Under the pieces are notes generated by a model. It saw only the letters and a program-made list of their open reading frames with translations, ran no database searches and had not been told where the DNA came from. From JACKFB01 sp041389525 (lineage in GTDB: Bacteria; Myxococcota_A; UBA9042; PHBI01; JACKFB01): DNA of 64,000 bases. The stretch lies in assembly GCA_041389525.1 (NCBI GenBank), contig JAWKRR010000020.1, positions 1 through 64,000 on the forward strand. The letters are read 5' to 3'. Within the stretch, counting starts at the first letter, position 1. Every line of letters starts with the position of its first letter. The translations under genes were made by a program, and so were the position numbers. Positions 44,681 to 53,546 of this stretch are shown here, piece by piece.

Positions 44681-46102
44681 GTGAGCGAGAATTTCGACCT
44701 GCTGGCGCTGCCGGAGCTTCGCGGCACCGGCGGCGGTCGGTCTGTGCTGCGCTTGCCGGAGCTGGACAACGTCCCGCTGACGCCGGCGCTGGTCGAGGTC
44801 ATCGACCACCCGCACTTTCAGCGTCTCCGGCGCGTCCGTCAGCTCGGGCCGACGCTGCTGGTCTACCCCGGCGCGACGCACACGCGTTTTGAGCACAGCG
44901 TCGGCGCGTACGGCGTGGCGGTGCGCTACATGCGCTCGCTGCTGCAACACGCCCACGTCCGGGCCGCCCTGGACGCGGTCGACGTCCGCACGGTGCTGGC
45001 CGCGGCGCTGCTGCACGACATCGGCCACTACCCCTTCGCGCACACCCTGGAGGCCCTGCACCACCAGGGGTTGGACACGCCGCGCCACGAGCTGCTGGCC
45101 CGCGAGATCGTCGGCGGCACCGCGCCCGGCCTGCCCGTGCTGCGCAAGCCCCTGGCGGCGGTGCTGGAGCGCTCGGTGAAGGTGGACCCCGAGCGCGTGC
45201 TGGACCTGGTGACGTTGCCCCGCGATGCCCTGCGCGGGCCGGTGGATCGGCTGCTGCAGTCGGTCATCAACAGCGCGCTAGACGCCGACAAGATGGACTA
45301 TCTGTGGCGTGACTCGGTGCATTTGGGGGTGCCGTACGGGCGCAACTACGACCGCGAGCGGCTGCTGAACGCGCTGACGACGACGGCGGACGGCGACGCC
45401 CTCGCCGTGACCGGGAAGGGCGTGATCTCGGCCGAGATATTCCTGTTCTGCCGCTACACCATGTACTCGGAGGTCTACTGGCATCACACGGTGCGCAGCC
45501 TCTCGGCCATGCTGGAGCGCGCTTGGGCTGACGTCGCCGCACGCGAGCCCATGGACGCGCAGGAGCTGACCAGCCGACTGCTGGGTGTGGGCGACGACGA
45601 GCTGCTGCGGACGCTGGCGGCCGAGGCCCCGCCCCGCAGCGTGGCGGCCCTGGTGCTGGGCGCGATGACCTTCGACCGCCGGCGCCCCTACAAGCGCGTC
45701 GTGACCTGGTCGCGGGGCTACACCGAGCCCGACAAGCTCGCCGCCTACGAGCGCCTTTACGCGATGGGCCCCGACGAGCACGCGCGCCTGGTCACCCGGC
45801 TCCGCAAGCTGCTCTCGCGCGGCTCGCGCGCATTCCCCGACGGCGCCTTGATCCTCGACGTGCCGCCGCGCGACAAGGACCACCAGCCCGACGTCGCCGT
45901 CTACCAAGCCCGCGCCCACGGCGGCACGGGCGAGTACACCACCCTGCGCGCCTCCTCCCGCATCGTCCGCGCCATCGGCGACGACTTCCTCGACGTGGTG
46001 AAGAAGATCCGCCTCTTCGTCCACCCGGACCACGCCGGCCCGCTCACAGCCGACCCGCAGGCCACCGAGCGCATCGTCATGGACGCGGTGCTCTCGGCCT
46101 AA
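44681..46102 (+). CDS. HD-domain phosphohydrolase (first of two)
   Basis: A 473-residue metal-dependent phosphohydrolase related to dNTPase/SAMHD1-like HD proteins. The HD metal site is visible as QRLRRVRQLGP, ATHTRFEHSVG, ALLHDIGHYPFAHTLE and a later DADKMDYLWRD. Such proteins cleave dNTPs or other nucleotides. GTG 44681 is used, 8 bases after the Fe-S carrier gene. The following gene is a paralog, with the same order of motifs but little identity elsewhere. The natural substrate is unknown. Confidence 0.88.
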   Translation: MSENFDLLALPELRGTGGGRSVLRLPELDNVPLTPALVEVIDHPHFQRLRRVRQLGPTLLVYPGATHTRFEHSVGAYGVAVRYMRSLLQHAHVRAALDAVDVRTVLAAALLHDIGHYPFAHTLEALHHQGLDTPRHELLAREIVGGTAPGLPVLRKPLAAVLERSVKVDPERVLDLVTLPRDALRGPVDRLLQSVINSALDADKMDYLWRDSVHLGVPYGRNYDRERLLNALTTTADGDALAVTGKGVISAEIFLFCRYTMYSEVYWHHTVRSLSAMLERAWADVAAREPMDAQELTSRLLGVGDDELLRTLAAEAPPRSVAALVLGAMTFDRRRPYKRVVTWSRGYTEPDKLAAYERLYAMGPDEHARLVTRLRKLLSRGSRAFPDGALILDVPPRDKDHQPDVAVYQARAHGGTGEYTTLRASSRIVRAIGDDFLDVVKKIRLFVHPDHAGPLTADPQATERIVMDAVLSA

Positions 46103-46155
46103 GCAGGCGCGCCGCCTTGCTTGAGCCCGCCCGCTGCGAGACCATCCGGGCACCC

Positions 46156-47463
46156 ATGCCCCACGCCAAACCCCGCCTCTATCGCGACCCTGTGCACGAC
46201 ACGATCGCGTTTGCCCCCGACACGGCGGAGGGGCGCCTGATGGTGGCGCTGCTGGACGCCCGCGAGGTGCAGCGGCTGCGGAGGATTCGCCAGCTCGCCC
46301 TCAGCTCGCTCGTCTATCACGGCGCCGAGCACTCGCGATTCTCGCACTCCATCGGCGTCGCCTGGCTCGCCCGCCGAATGCTGGACTCGATCTCCCGCAG
46401 CGTGGACCTCGCCGAGGACGAGCGCCTCGTCACCTTGGCCGCAGCCCTCCTGCACGACGTCGGCCACGGGCCGTTTTCCCACGCGCTGGAGACCCTGGGC
46501 GGCGGCCACCACGAGGAGCGCACGCTCGCGCTGATCCTCGATCCAGCCAGCGAAATCCACGCGGTTTTGGTCACGGCCTCCCCGGACTTCCCCGCCCGCG
46601 TGGCCGCCCGCATCGGCGGCACCGACGCCACCGCGCCCTGGCTGCGCGAGATCGTATCAAGCCAGCTCGACGCGGACCGGCTCGACTACATCCTGCGCGA
46701 CGGCCACATGACCGGGGTGCAGATCGGCCGCTACGACCTCGAGCGCATCCTCGCCATGCTCGACGTGGCCGACGACGGGCACCTCGCCTTTCACATGGGC
46801 GGGCAGGCCGCCGTCGAGGGCTACCTGCTCGCGCGATTTCACATGTACCAGCAGGTCTATCTGCACAAGACCTCGCGGAGCGCCGAGCGGATGCTGGTGG
46901 CGGCCCTGGCCCGCGCCAGCGAGCTGAGTCGGGCCGGCGCGCGTCCCGAGCCCTGGCCCGCGGGCCCCCTCGGCGAGCTGCTCGACGGTCGCGAGATCCC
47001 CCCGTCGCGCTTCGCCGAGCTCGACGACGTCGACGTCTGGGCCGCGCTCAAGTCCTTCGCCCACGCCGGCGACCCCGTCCTGGCCCACCTCGCGTCGGGC
47101 CTGCTCCACCGTCGGCTCTGGAAGGCTCGTGTCCTGCCCGCCCAAGACGACGCCCGCGCCGACGAGCTGGTGGCCGCCGCCCGCTCCATCGCCCGGGTCA
47201 AGGGCTTCGACCCCGAGCACCACATCCTCGTCGACGAGTCCTGGGACTCGCCCTACCGCCCGTACACCGGTGTCGAAGGCAGCCGAAAGGCCATCCGACT
47301 CATCGACCGCGAGGGCCGCAAGAGCTTCCTGGAAGACCGCTCGAGCCTAGTCCAGATGCTCGGAGGCGTGCGTCACCGCCAGCGCCTGCTCTGCTACCAC
47401 CCGGCGCTGCGCGACCCGCTGGCGCGCCTGTTCGAATCCCGCTCGGAAGGTCGATCCCGATGA
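46156..47463 (+). CDS. HD-domain phosphohydrolase (second of two)
   Basis: A 435-residue HD protein. The metal motifs are EHSRFSHSIG, LLHDVGHGPFSHALE and DADRLDYILRD, in the same order as the gene before it, showing that the pair are old paralogs of the SAMHD1/YdhJ-type group. It starts PRLYRDPVHDTI, the usual conserved beginning of that group. ATG 46156 has a poor ribosome site but starts right at the homologous region. Its stop overlaps the ATG of the symporter gene (ATGA). Confidence 0.88.
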   Translation: MPHAKPRLYRDPVHDTIAFAPDTAEGRLMVALLDAREVQRLRRIRQLALSSLVYHGAEHSRFSHSIGVAWLARRMLDSISRSVDLAEDERLVTLAAALLHDVGHGPFSHALETLGGGHHEERTLALILDPASEIHAVLVTASPDFPARVAARIGGTDATAPWLREIVSSQLDADRLDYILRDGHMTGVQIGRYDLERILAMLDVADDGHLAFHMGGQAAVEGYLLARFHMYQQVYLHKTSRSAERMLVAALARASELSRAGARPEPWPAGPLGELLDGREIPPSRFAELDDVDVWAALKSFAHAGDPVLAHLASGLLHRRLWKARVLPAQDDARADELVAAARSIARVKGFDPEHHILVDESWDSPYRPYTGVEGSRKAIRLIDREGRKSFLEDRSSLVQMLGGVRHRQRLLCYHPALRDPLARLFESRSEGRSR

Positions 47464-48710
47464 ACAACCGCCTGCTCATCGCCATCATCGTCGCCATCGT
47501 CCTGGCCTTCGGATCGGTCCTCGTCTTCGAAGGGCAGATGGCGAGCGTGTTCTGGGTCGGCGAGTTGTTCCTGCGCGCCTTGAAGATGATCATCGTGCCG
47601 CTGGTGATGTTCTCGATGATCAGCGGCATCACGGCGCTGGGCGACGTGCGAAATCTGGGTCGCCTCGGCGGTCGCACCATCGGATTCTTCGGCGGCACCA
47701 CGCTGATCGCCGTGGTCATCGGCACCGCGCTGGTCGCGATCCTCGAGCCCGGCGCTGGCCTGGACTTCGCCGGCGGGGTCGTCCCGGAGCGGGTGGCCTC
47801 CAAGGAATCCATCGGGTTCGCCGACATCATCCTGGGCTTCCTCTCCGACAACGTCGTGAAATCCATGGCGGAGATGCAGCTTCTGCCGCTGATCGTCTTC
47901 AGCTTGGTCCTCGGCGGCGTGCTGACCACGATGGGCGAGCGCGGGCGGCCCGTGGCGGCGTTCTGCGACTCGGGGAACGAGGCGATGATGAAGATCGTCC
48001 ACCTCGTCATGCTGCTGGCGCCCGTCGGCATCTTCGGCCTGGTCGCCGGCCGCTTCGGCACCGCGGTGGCGGAGGGCGGCATGGACGCCTTCTGGGCGCA
48101 GCTGTCCGCCGTCGGCTACTACATGGTGGTCGTGCTCTTGGGGCTCGGGATCCACGGATTCGTGGTGCTCCCGCTGATCCTCTGGCTGAGCACGGGCCGC
48201 AACCCCTTCCGCTTCCTGCGCGGCGTGGCCCCGGCGCTGCTGACGGCTTTCTCCACCGCGTCGTCCTCGGCGACCCTGCCGGTGACCCTCGAGACCGTCG
48301 AGAAAGCCAACCGCGTCGACTCCCGCGTGGCCAACTTCGTCATCCCGCTGGGCGCGACCGTCAACATGAACGGCACCGCGCTCTACGAGGCCGTCGCCGT
48401 CATCTTCATCGCCCAGGCCCTGGGCATCGACCTGTCGCTGGGCCAGATGATCCTGGTGGTCATCACCGCCGCGCTCTCGGCCATCGGCGCCGCCGGCATC
48501 CCCGAGGCGGGCCTCGTGACCATGGTGATCGTCTTGCGCGCCGTGGATCTGCCGCTCACCGGCGTCGAGCTGATCTTGGCCGTCGACTGGCTGCTGGACC
48601 GCTTCCGCACGGCGGTGAACGTCTGGGGCGACGCGGTCGGCGCGGCGGTGGTCTCGGAGGCCCGCGGCGGCGCGTCGATCGGAGCCCCTGACGGAGCCCC
48701 CGCGGGCTGA
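47460..48710 (+). CDS. Dicarboxylate/amino acid:cation symporter
   Basis: A 416-residue inner-membrane transporter of the GltP/DctA family, with about eight spans and re-entrant loops. The two hallmarks are the serine-rich AFSTASSSATLPVT and the substrate-binding NMNGTALYE, and ELILAVDWLLDRFRTAVNVWGDA is the conserved last helix. It imports glutamate, aspartate or C4-dicarboxylates with sodium or protons. The start overlaps the HD gene stop. Substrate choice cannot be read from sequence. Confidence 0.92.
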   Translation: MNNRLLIAIIVAIVLAFGSVLVFEGQMASVFWVGELFLRALKMIIVPLVMFSMISGITALGDVRNLGRLGGRTIGFFGGTTLIAVVIGTALVAILEPGAGLDFAGGVVPERVASKESIGFADIILGFLSDNVVKSMAEMQLLPLIVFSLVLGGVLTTMGERGRPVAAFCDSGNEAMMKIVHLVMLLAPVGIFGLVAGRFGTAVAEGGMDAFWAQLSAVGYYMVVVLLGLGIHGFVVLPLILWLSTGRNPFRFLRGVAPALLTAFSTASSSATLPVTLETVEKANRVDSRVANFVIPLGATVNMNGTALYEAVAVIFIAQALGIDLSLGQMILVVITAALSAIGAAGIPEAGLVTMVIVLRAVDLPLTGVELILAVDWLLDRFRTAVNVWGDAVGAAVVSEARGGASIGAPDGAPAG

Positions 48711-49379
48711 TCAGCGCGCGTGGGCCTCGAAGTAGGTCGTCATCGCGGCGACGTCTAGTGGCGGCGTGAGCTGCGGGATCTCGAGCGGTGGTGCTCCGCG
48801 CAGCTTGGCGAGGCCGGGCTCGAGCAGCGTGGCGGGCACGTCGAACTTCGCCTCGGCCCACTCGAAGGCCTCGCGGACGCCGACGCCGCCCATGTGCTGA
48901 AGGATCGCGTAGATGTCGACGCGGTCGAGCTCGTAGCGCCGCTCGACCAGGGCGTAGCACTTGTTCGCCAGCAGATCGGGCAAGGAGTCGAGGTAGAGCG
49001 GGCCCACCTGCACCCGCTCGGCCAGGGGCGCGAAGGGCAGGTGGCGGTACTCGACCTTGGCTTGGGATCCGTCGTCGTAGGTGACCATGAAGGTGGTGCG
49101 CTCGCGCGGCAGCAGCCACTGCAGATCGCTGAGGCCCGGCAAGGCTTTCATGAACTCGATGAGGCGCTTGATGGGGACCGGTGAGGGGCTGAAGAAGTCG
49201 AGATCGTCGGAGGGGCGGTGGCCCAGCCAACCCGCGGAGAGCGCGGCGCCGCCTGACAAATAGAAGCGGCGGCGAAAGGGCGTGTCGACGAAGGAGGCGA
49301 GGAAGCGGCGCTGCGGGGCGCTCAGGCGCGGCGTCGTGAGCAGGTCGGCGGTGGTGGGCGGGTACGGCTCAGTCGTCAT
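48711..49379 (-). CDS. AbiEii/nucleotidyltransferase-like protein
   Basis: A 222-residue protein. YLSGGAALSAGWLGHRPSDDLDFF has the nucleotidyltransferase GG(x)nDxD signature (G43-G44, D59, D61) of the AbiEii/AbiGii family, where such enzymes act as abortive-infection toxins. VEYRHLPFAPLAERVQVGPLYLDSLPDLLANKCYALVERRYELDRVDIYAIL follows, with the conserved LANKxxALxxRxxxRDxxDLY pattern of that family. No AbiEi-type antitoxin is next to it. It ends at the symporter stop and overlaps the thiD stop by 11 bases, so it may be a domesticated or lone toxin. Confidence 0.72.
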   Translation of the reverse strand: MTTEPYPPTTADLLTTPRLSAPQRRFLASFVDTPFRRRFYLSGGAALSAGWLGHRPSDDLDFFSPSPVPIKRLIEFMKALPGLSDLQWLLPRERTTFMVTYDDGSQAKVEYRHLPFAPLAERVQVGPLYLDSLPDLLANKCYALVERRYELDRVDIYAILQHMGGVGVREAFEWAEAKFDVPATLLEPGLAKLRGAPPLEIPQLTPPLDVAAMTTYFEAHAR

Positions 49380-50214
49380 CGGGACCGACCGTGCGCCGGA
49401 GCTGCCAGAGATGATCGACGGGGGCGTGGCCGGCGCCGACGGGGACGGCGAGGTGCATGGCGCCGGTGAGGTAGCGCTTGGCCTCGATGAGCGCGTTCCG
49501 GACGCTGTGACCGAGGGCGAGGTTGGCGGTGATGGCGGCGGCGAAGGTGCAGCCGGTGCCGTGGTCGCAGCGGGTGTCGATGCGGGGGGCGTCGAGCCAG
49601 AAGTGGTGGCCGTCGGGCAGGCGCACGAGGTCGGCCGCGCGTGGGCTGGAGAGGCGATGGCCGCCCTTGAGCACCACGGTGGTCTGGGGGCCGCAGAGCG
49701 CGGCCAGGGCGGCCACGGCGTCCTCGGCGTTCGCGACGTGCTCGACGCCGAGGAGGGCGGCCGCCTCGGGCAGGTTGGGGGTTAGGACGGTCGCCATCGG
49801 CAGGAGCAGGCGCCGCACCGCGTCGATGGCGTCGGCGTCCAGCAGGCGATCGCCGCCGGTGGAGACCATGACCGGGTCGACGACGAAGGGGATCGCCTCG
49901 TCCGCGCTGGCCCAGCGCGAGGCGACGGCGCGGACGATGGCGGAGGTGGCCAGCATCCCGGTCTTGGCGGCGCGCACGGGGAGATCGGCGAGCACCGCGT
50001 CGATCTGGGCGACCACCAGGGAGGGGTCCATCGCGTCGGCGCGAGTCACCGCCAGGGTGTTTTGGGCGGTGATGGCGGTGATCGCCGTGCAACCCAGCAA
50101 CCCGTGGGCGGCGAAGGTGCGCAGGTCGGCCTGGATGCCGGCACCCCCGCCGGAGTCCGAGCCGGCGATGGTCAGCGCGCAGATCGGTCGAGAGATGGGT
50201 TCGGGCGGGGGCAT
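49369..50214 (-). CDS. thiD: Hydroxymethylpyrimidine/phosphomethylpyrimidine kinase
   Basis: A 281-residue ribokinase-family enzyme that phosphorylates HMP and HMP-P in thiamine synthesis. ALTIAGSDSGGGAGIQADL is the conserved start, VDPVMVSTGGDRLL and the GTGCTFAAAI loop near residue 232 are substrate and phosphate sites. Start and length are normal. Its 3' end overlaps the AbiEii-like gene. There are no other thi genes near. Confidence 0.93.
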   Translation of the reverse strand: MPPPEPISRPICALTIAGSDSGGGAGIQADLRTFAAHGLLGCTAITAITAQNTLAVTRADAMDPSLVVAQIDAVLADLPVRAAKTGMLATSAIVRAVASRWASADEAIPFVVDPVMVSTGGDRLLDADAIDAVRRLLLPMATVLTPNLPEAAALLGVEHVANAEDAVAALAALCGPQTTVVLKGGHRLSSPRAADLVRLPDGHHFWLDAPRIDTRCDHGTGCTFAAAITANLALGHSVRNALIEAKRYLTGAMHLAVPVGAGHAPVDHLWQLRRTVGPDDD

Positions 50215-50234
50215 CGTCTGCTGTCCTCTTGGAG

Positions 50235-50927
50235 CTAGCGGCGCTCGCGGCGGCGCATGGCCAGCGCCTCTCGCACGACGTGCTGGATCCGGCGGAAGTT
50301 CGCGACCTTGCTGTGACCGTGCAGCCGCGGCTGCGCCTCGATCTGCACCAGGGCGTGGGTGGCGCCGGCGCGCAGCGCGCGGAAGGGGAACTCGAGGTTC
50401 ACGAAGAAGCTGTCGGAGTGGAGGGGGCCCACGCGCTCGAGCAGGCTGCGTCGGAACATCATCGTGCCGGTGTAGTCGCCGCGCTGGCCGATGAGCAGGC
50501 GCACCAGCAGCTGAAAAGACTTCGACATCACGGCGCGTTTGAGCCCGTCGTCACGCTCGCGGTAGACCGACAGGACGATGTCGACTTCGGGTACGTGGGG
50601 GAAGAAGCGCGTGAAAACGCGAGGATCCACCTGGCAATCCGCGGGGAGTTGGGTCACCCACTCGCAGCGCGCCGCGGCGTACCCGTTCCGGATCGCGACG
50701 CCCATCCCCTTGTTTACGCCGTGGTGAACGACGTCGACCTGACCGGGGTAGAGCTCGGCGTACCCGTCGGCCACCGCGCCCGTCCCGTCGCGCGAGCCGT
50801 CATCGACGATGACCACCTGCCAATCGCGCATGTGCTCGCGCAGAAACGCGACGGTGCGATCGACCTGCACGGGGAGGTTCTCCTCCTCGTCAAAGGCCAT
50901 GATCACGATGGTCAGGCTGTCGATCAT
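50235..50927 (-). CDS. Family 2 glycosyltransferase
   Basis: A 230-residue GT-A-type transferase with no membrane span. TIVIMAFDEEENLPVQVDRTV, VVIVDDGSRDGTGAVAD (first DxD-like acidic site), VTQLPADCQVDPRVF (DxD-type nucleotide-sugar site) and EFPFRALRAGA cover the usual blocks, as in dolichol-phosphate-mannose-synthase-like enzymes. ATG 50927 is used because the sequence before it is unlike the family; a GTG just upstream (50930) is possible. It lies divergent from the MBL-fold hydrolase gene, with an 88-base gap. Confidence 0.85.
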   Translation of the reverse strand: MIDSLTIVIMAFDEEENLPVQVDRTVAFLREHMRDWQVVIVDDGSRDGTGAVADGYAELYPGQVDVVHHGVNKGMGVAIRNGYAAARCEWVTQLPADCQVDPRVFTRFFPHVPEVDIVLSVYRERDDGLKRAVMSKSFQLLVRLLIGQRGDYTGTMMFRRSLLERVGPLHSDSFFVNLEFPFRALRAGATHALVQIEAQPRLHGHSKVANFRRIQHVVREALAMRRRERR

Positions 50928-51015
50928 CACTCCCTCGGGGCCGGCGACGAGACTGGCCCAATTTGGTAGGTTTTCCCAGCACCGCAGCCAGCATGATTGA
51001 AGGACACGCGCCCCG

Positions 51016-51882
51016 ATGCATCCCGACGACTTCATCGCCGCCCCGAGCGCCAACGCGACCTCGCGGATCCTGCCCGCCGGCCTCTCTGTGCGCTGGCTTG
51101 GCACCGCCGGCTTCGAGCTGAAGGCGCAGGGCACCACGCTGCTCATCGACCCCTACCTGACGCGCGTGGGGCTCGGCGCCTACCTGCGCGGCCCGATTCG
51201 GCCCGACGTCGAGCGCATCGCCCGCGAGGTCCCGGAGGCGGACGCCATCGTCGTCGGCCACAGCCACTTCGACCACGTGATGGACGTCCCCGACATCGCC
51301 CGCCGCACGGGCGCCCGCGTCATCGGCTCGCGCTCCACGGCGAACCTCATGCAGGCCAGCGGCATCCCCGCGTCGCAGGTCACCCTGTGCGAGGGCGGCG
51401 AGGTCATCGAGGTCGGCCCCTTCAAGATCACGATGATCCCGAGCGAGCACAGCCGCTTCGCCCTCGGCGGCAAGGTCCCCTACGCGGGCGACATCCCGTG
51501 TTCATGCGAGCTTCCGGTGCGCGGCTCCGGCTACAAGTGCGGCCAGGTCTTCGGCATCGCGGTCGAGCTAGGCGGCTTCTGCGCCTATCACATGGGCTCG
51601 GCGAACCTCATCGACGACGCCATCATCCACAAGGACATCGACCTCTTCCTGATGGGGATCTCGGGCCGCCACGCGACCGACAACTACATCCCGCGCGTGC
51701 TGCGCCGCCTAGCCCCCCGCGCCGTCTTGCCGATGCACTACGACAACTTCTTCCGCGACGCGGCGCGCCCCATGAAGCTCTTGCCCCTGACCCGCTTCGG
51801 CCGCTTCGTCGACGAGGTCACCGGCTTCGACCAGCAGATCACGATTCGCACGCTATCCATTGGCGGATCGCTGGATTCCTGA
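51016..51882 (+). CDS. MBL-fold metal-dependent hydrolase
   Basis: A 288-residue metallo-beta-lactamase-fold protein. HSHFDH (about 81-86) is the metal-binding motif, FKITMIPSEHSRF and a later GISGRHATDNYIP give further His/Asp ligands, as in UPF0173-type hydrolases. ATG 51016 has a weak AAGGA site 11 bases upstream. No signal peptide is visible. Substrate is unknown; stress-lipid and L-ascorbate-type activities in relatives are not transferred here. Confidence 0.85.
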   Translation: MHPDDFIAAPSANATSRILPAGLSVRWLGTAGFELKAQGTTLLIDPYLTRVGLGAYLRGPIRPDVERIAREVPEADAIVVGHSHFDHVMDVPDIARRTGARVIGSRSTANLMQASGIPASQVTLCEGGEVIEVGPFKITMIPSEHSRFALGGKVPYAGDIPCSCELPVRGSGYKCGQVFGIAVELGGFCAYHMGSANLIDDAIIHKDIDLFLMGISGRHATDNYIPRVLRRLAPRAVLPMHYDNFFRDAARPMKLLPLTRFGRFVDEVTGFDQQITIRTLSIGGSLDS

Positions 51883-51912
51883 CCCACCTGACGGCCCACA
51901 CGGAGGTCCCCG

Positions 51913-52722
51913 ATGCGCGTCGCGCTCCTCGTCCTATGCGCTCTCACTACGGCCGCTGGCCTCGTCGCGACCCCGCGCGCCGCGGCCCAGATCGTCAACG
52001 TGCAGCCGCTGGTCACCCGCGCAGACAAGGAAGGGTTTCAGGGCGAGCTGACCGGCTCGCTGAAGCTTCAGACCGGCAACTCCCAGCTCTTCCTGGTCGA
52101 CGCGGGGCTCTTGGCGCTCTACGGCAAGGGGATTCACCGCCTGATCTCGAGCTCCAGCGCGTCCCTCGGCTACCGCGGCGGCATCAACGACGAGAGCCGA
52201 TTCCTCCAGCGCCTCTTCACCCATCTGCGCTGGCAGGTCCGCTTGCCGCGCCTGGTGACGTGGGAGACTTACGCCCAGGCCGCCCAAGATCGCTTCCGGC
52301 GCCTGAGCTTGCGCGTCCTCGGCGGCACCGGACCCCGCTTCGACTTCATCGAGGGCAACGCCGTCTCCCTCGCGCTGGGCCTCTCCTACATGCTCGAGCA
52401 CGAGCGCCTGAGCTCGACCGAGCTGTCCGACGGCACGACCGATCCCGGGGTCTCCGAGACCAACCACCGCGCCTCGCTCTACCTCAGCGCGCGCTTCTCC
52501 ATCGCGCCCGCCTTCTCGTTCATCCACAGCAGCTATTTCCAGCCGCTGCTCACCGATCCCTTCGGTGATTTCAGGTTCTCCAGCGAGACGGGCTTGGCGA
52601 TCGCCGTGACGAAGCGGCTCTCGATCGCCATCGTGTTCGCGGTCTCCTTCGACTCGGAGCCGCCCGCTGAGGTCAAGAAGACCGACACGACCACGGACGT
52701 GAAGCTGGCCGTCGCCTTTTGA
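51913..52722 (+). CDS. DUF481 outer-membrane protein
   Basis: A 269-residue protein with a signal peptide (LLVLCALTTAAGLVATPRAAA) and the DUF481 barrel: GELTGSLKLQTGNSQLFLVDAGL, DRFRRLSLRVLGGTGPRF, ASLYLSARFSI and the last strand ending KLAVAF with a terminal Phe, typical of an outer-membrane protein. Related proteins are salt- or acid-induced, but function is unknown. GGAGG nine bases upstream of ATG 51913 is a good site. Two small hairpins lie just after the gene. Confidence 0.85.
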   Translation: MRVALLVLCALTTAAGLVATPRAAAQIVNVQPLVTRADKEGFQGELTGSLKLQTGNSQLFLVDAGLLALYGKGIHRLISSSSASLGYRGGINDESRFLQRLFTHLRWQVRLPRLVTWETYAQAAQDRFRRLSLRVLGGTGPRFDFIEGNAVSLALGLSYMLEHERLSSTELSDGTTDPGVSETNHRASLYLSARFSIAPAFSFIHSSYFQPLLTDPFGDFRFSSETGLAIAVTKRLSIAIVFAVSFDSEPPAEVKKTDTTTDVKLAVAF

Positions 52723-52735
52723 GCGTCGTCCGCAA

Positions 52736-52767
52736 CCTTTCGCTCGCGAAAGGAGACCTCCCAGGTC
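52736..52767 (+). terminator. Pair of perfect small hairpins after the DUF481 gene
   Basis: CCTTTCG-CTCG-CGAAAGG at 52736-52753 is a perfect 7-bp stem. GACCT-CCC-AGGTC at 52755-52767 is a second one immediately after it. There is no T-run, so factor-independent termination is unlikely, but the structures may shield the mRNA end. Further on, CCCCGG-C-CCGGGG occurs at 52786-52798 before bolA. Confidence 0.4.
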
Positions 52768-52837
52768 CACTTTGCCGTGTACCCGCCCCGGCCCGGGGGG
52801 TATGCTCGCGCCGTACTCGATTGATGGAGCGGTTTGA

Positions 52838-53068
52838 ATGACTGGAGAAGCTATCGAAGCCCGGCTGCGGGAGTCCTTTCCCGACGCCGAGGTCAGCCTG
52901 GAAGACCTCACCGGCGGCGGCGACCACTGGTCCGCGACCATCGTGTCGCCCGCCTTCGCGGGAAAGAGCCGCGTGGAGCAGCACCAGATGGTCTACACGG
53001 CGCTGGGCGAGGCCATGGCCGGCCCCATCCACGCGCTGCAGCTTCGGACTTCGGCTCCCAAACCCTGA
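52838..53068 (+). CDS. bolA: BolA family protein
   Basis: A 76-residue BolA-like protein. MTGEAIEARLRESFPDAEVSLEDLTGGGDHWSATIVS with the conserved His/Trp and KSRVEQHQMVYTALGEAM is the family pattern. BolA proteins bind monothiol glutaredoxins and share a 2Fe-2S cluster; the glutaredoxin gene follows after 66 bases, so the pair is a conserved iron/redox unit. A plausible GGAG-type site precedes ATG 52838. Confidence 0.9.
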   Translation: MTGEAIEARLRESFPDAEVSLEDLTGGGDHWSATIVSPAFAGKSRVEQHQMVYTALGEAMAGPIHALQLRTSAPKP

Positions 53069-53134
53069 TCTCGAGCTGACCTTCGGTCCTTCGCGGGCCA
53101 GCCGACACGAAAAACCTCACGCACAGGAGTCCCC

Positions 53135-53452
53135 ATGAGCCGCGACGTCCAAAAAGAGATCGACGACCTCGTCAAGCAGCACCGCATCGTCCTCTTCATG
53201 AAGGGGTCGAAGATGATGCCGCAGTGCGGGTTCTCCGCGCGCGCCGTACAGATTCTGGGCAGCTACGGCCAGCCCTTCGAGACGGTCAACGTCCTCGCCG
53301 ACCCCGAGGTGCGGCAGGGTGTGAAGGACTACTCGAACTGGCCGACCGTCCCGCAGTGCTACGTGGACGGGAAGTTCATCGGAGGCAGCGACATCCTCAC
53401 CGAGATGCACCAAGCCGGTGAGCTTGAGCCGCTGATCGCCGCGAAGAACTAG
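53135..53452 (+). CDS. grxD: Monothiol glutaredoxin (Grx4/GrxD type)
   Basis: A 105-residue CGFS-type monothiol glutaredoxin. The active-site C31 is in MPQCGFSARAVQIL; GSKMMP replaces the common GTPxxP. WPTVPQCYVDGKFIGGSDIL carries the cis-Pro loop and GG motif that bind glutathione. It would bind an Fe-S cluster with BolA encoded just before. AGGAG site precedes ATG 53135. The stop codon lies inside the first unit of a 16-bp tandem repeat. Confidence 0.94.
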   Translation: MSRDVQKEIDDLVKQHRIVLFMKGSKMMPQCGFSARAVQILGSYGQPFETVNVLADPEVRQGVKDYSNWPTVPQCYVDGKFIGGSDILTEMHQAGELEPLIAAKN

Positions 53453-53507
53453 TCGCGCGAAGAGCTGGTCGCCCGAAGCACTGATCGCCCGAAGAACTAG
53501 TCGATCG
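53444..53507 (+). repeat. Four tandem 16-bp units at the end of grxD
   Basis: Units of the form AAGnnCTnnTCGnnCG repeat four times, at 53444, 53460, 53476 and 53492. The first unit contains the last two codons and the stop of grxD (AAG AAC TAG) and the fourth copies its first ten bases, AAGAACTAGT, exactly. Copies 2 and 3 differ at three to five positions. This is a recent tandem duplication of the gene end. Confidence 0.8.
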
Positions 53508-53546
53508 AGTCGCTGCCGGACACGCGGGTGTTCGGCAGCGGCCGTC

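Noticed and set aside
53444..53507. Tandem repeats read as a CRISPR array
   Set aside because: Units are 16 bp with no spacers and no cas genes are nearby.
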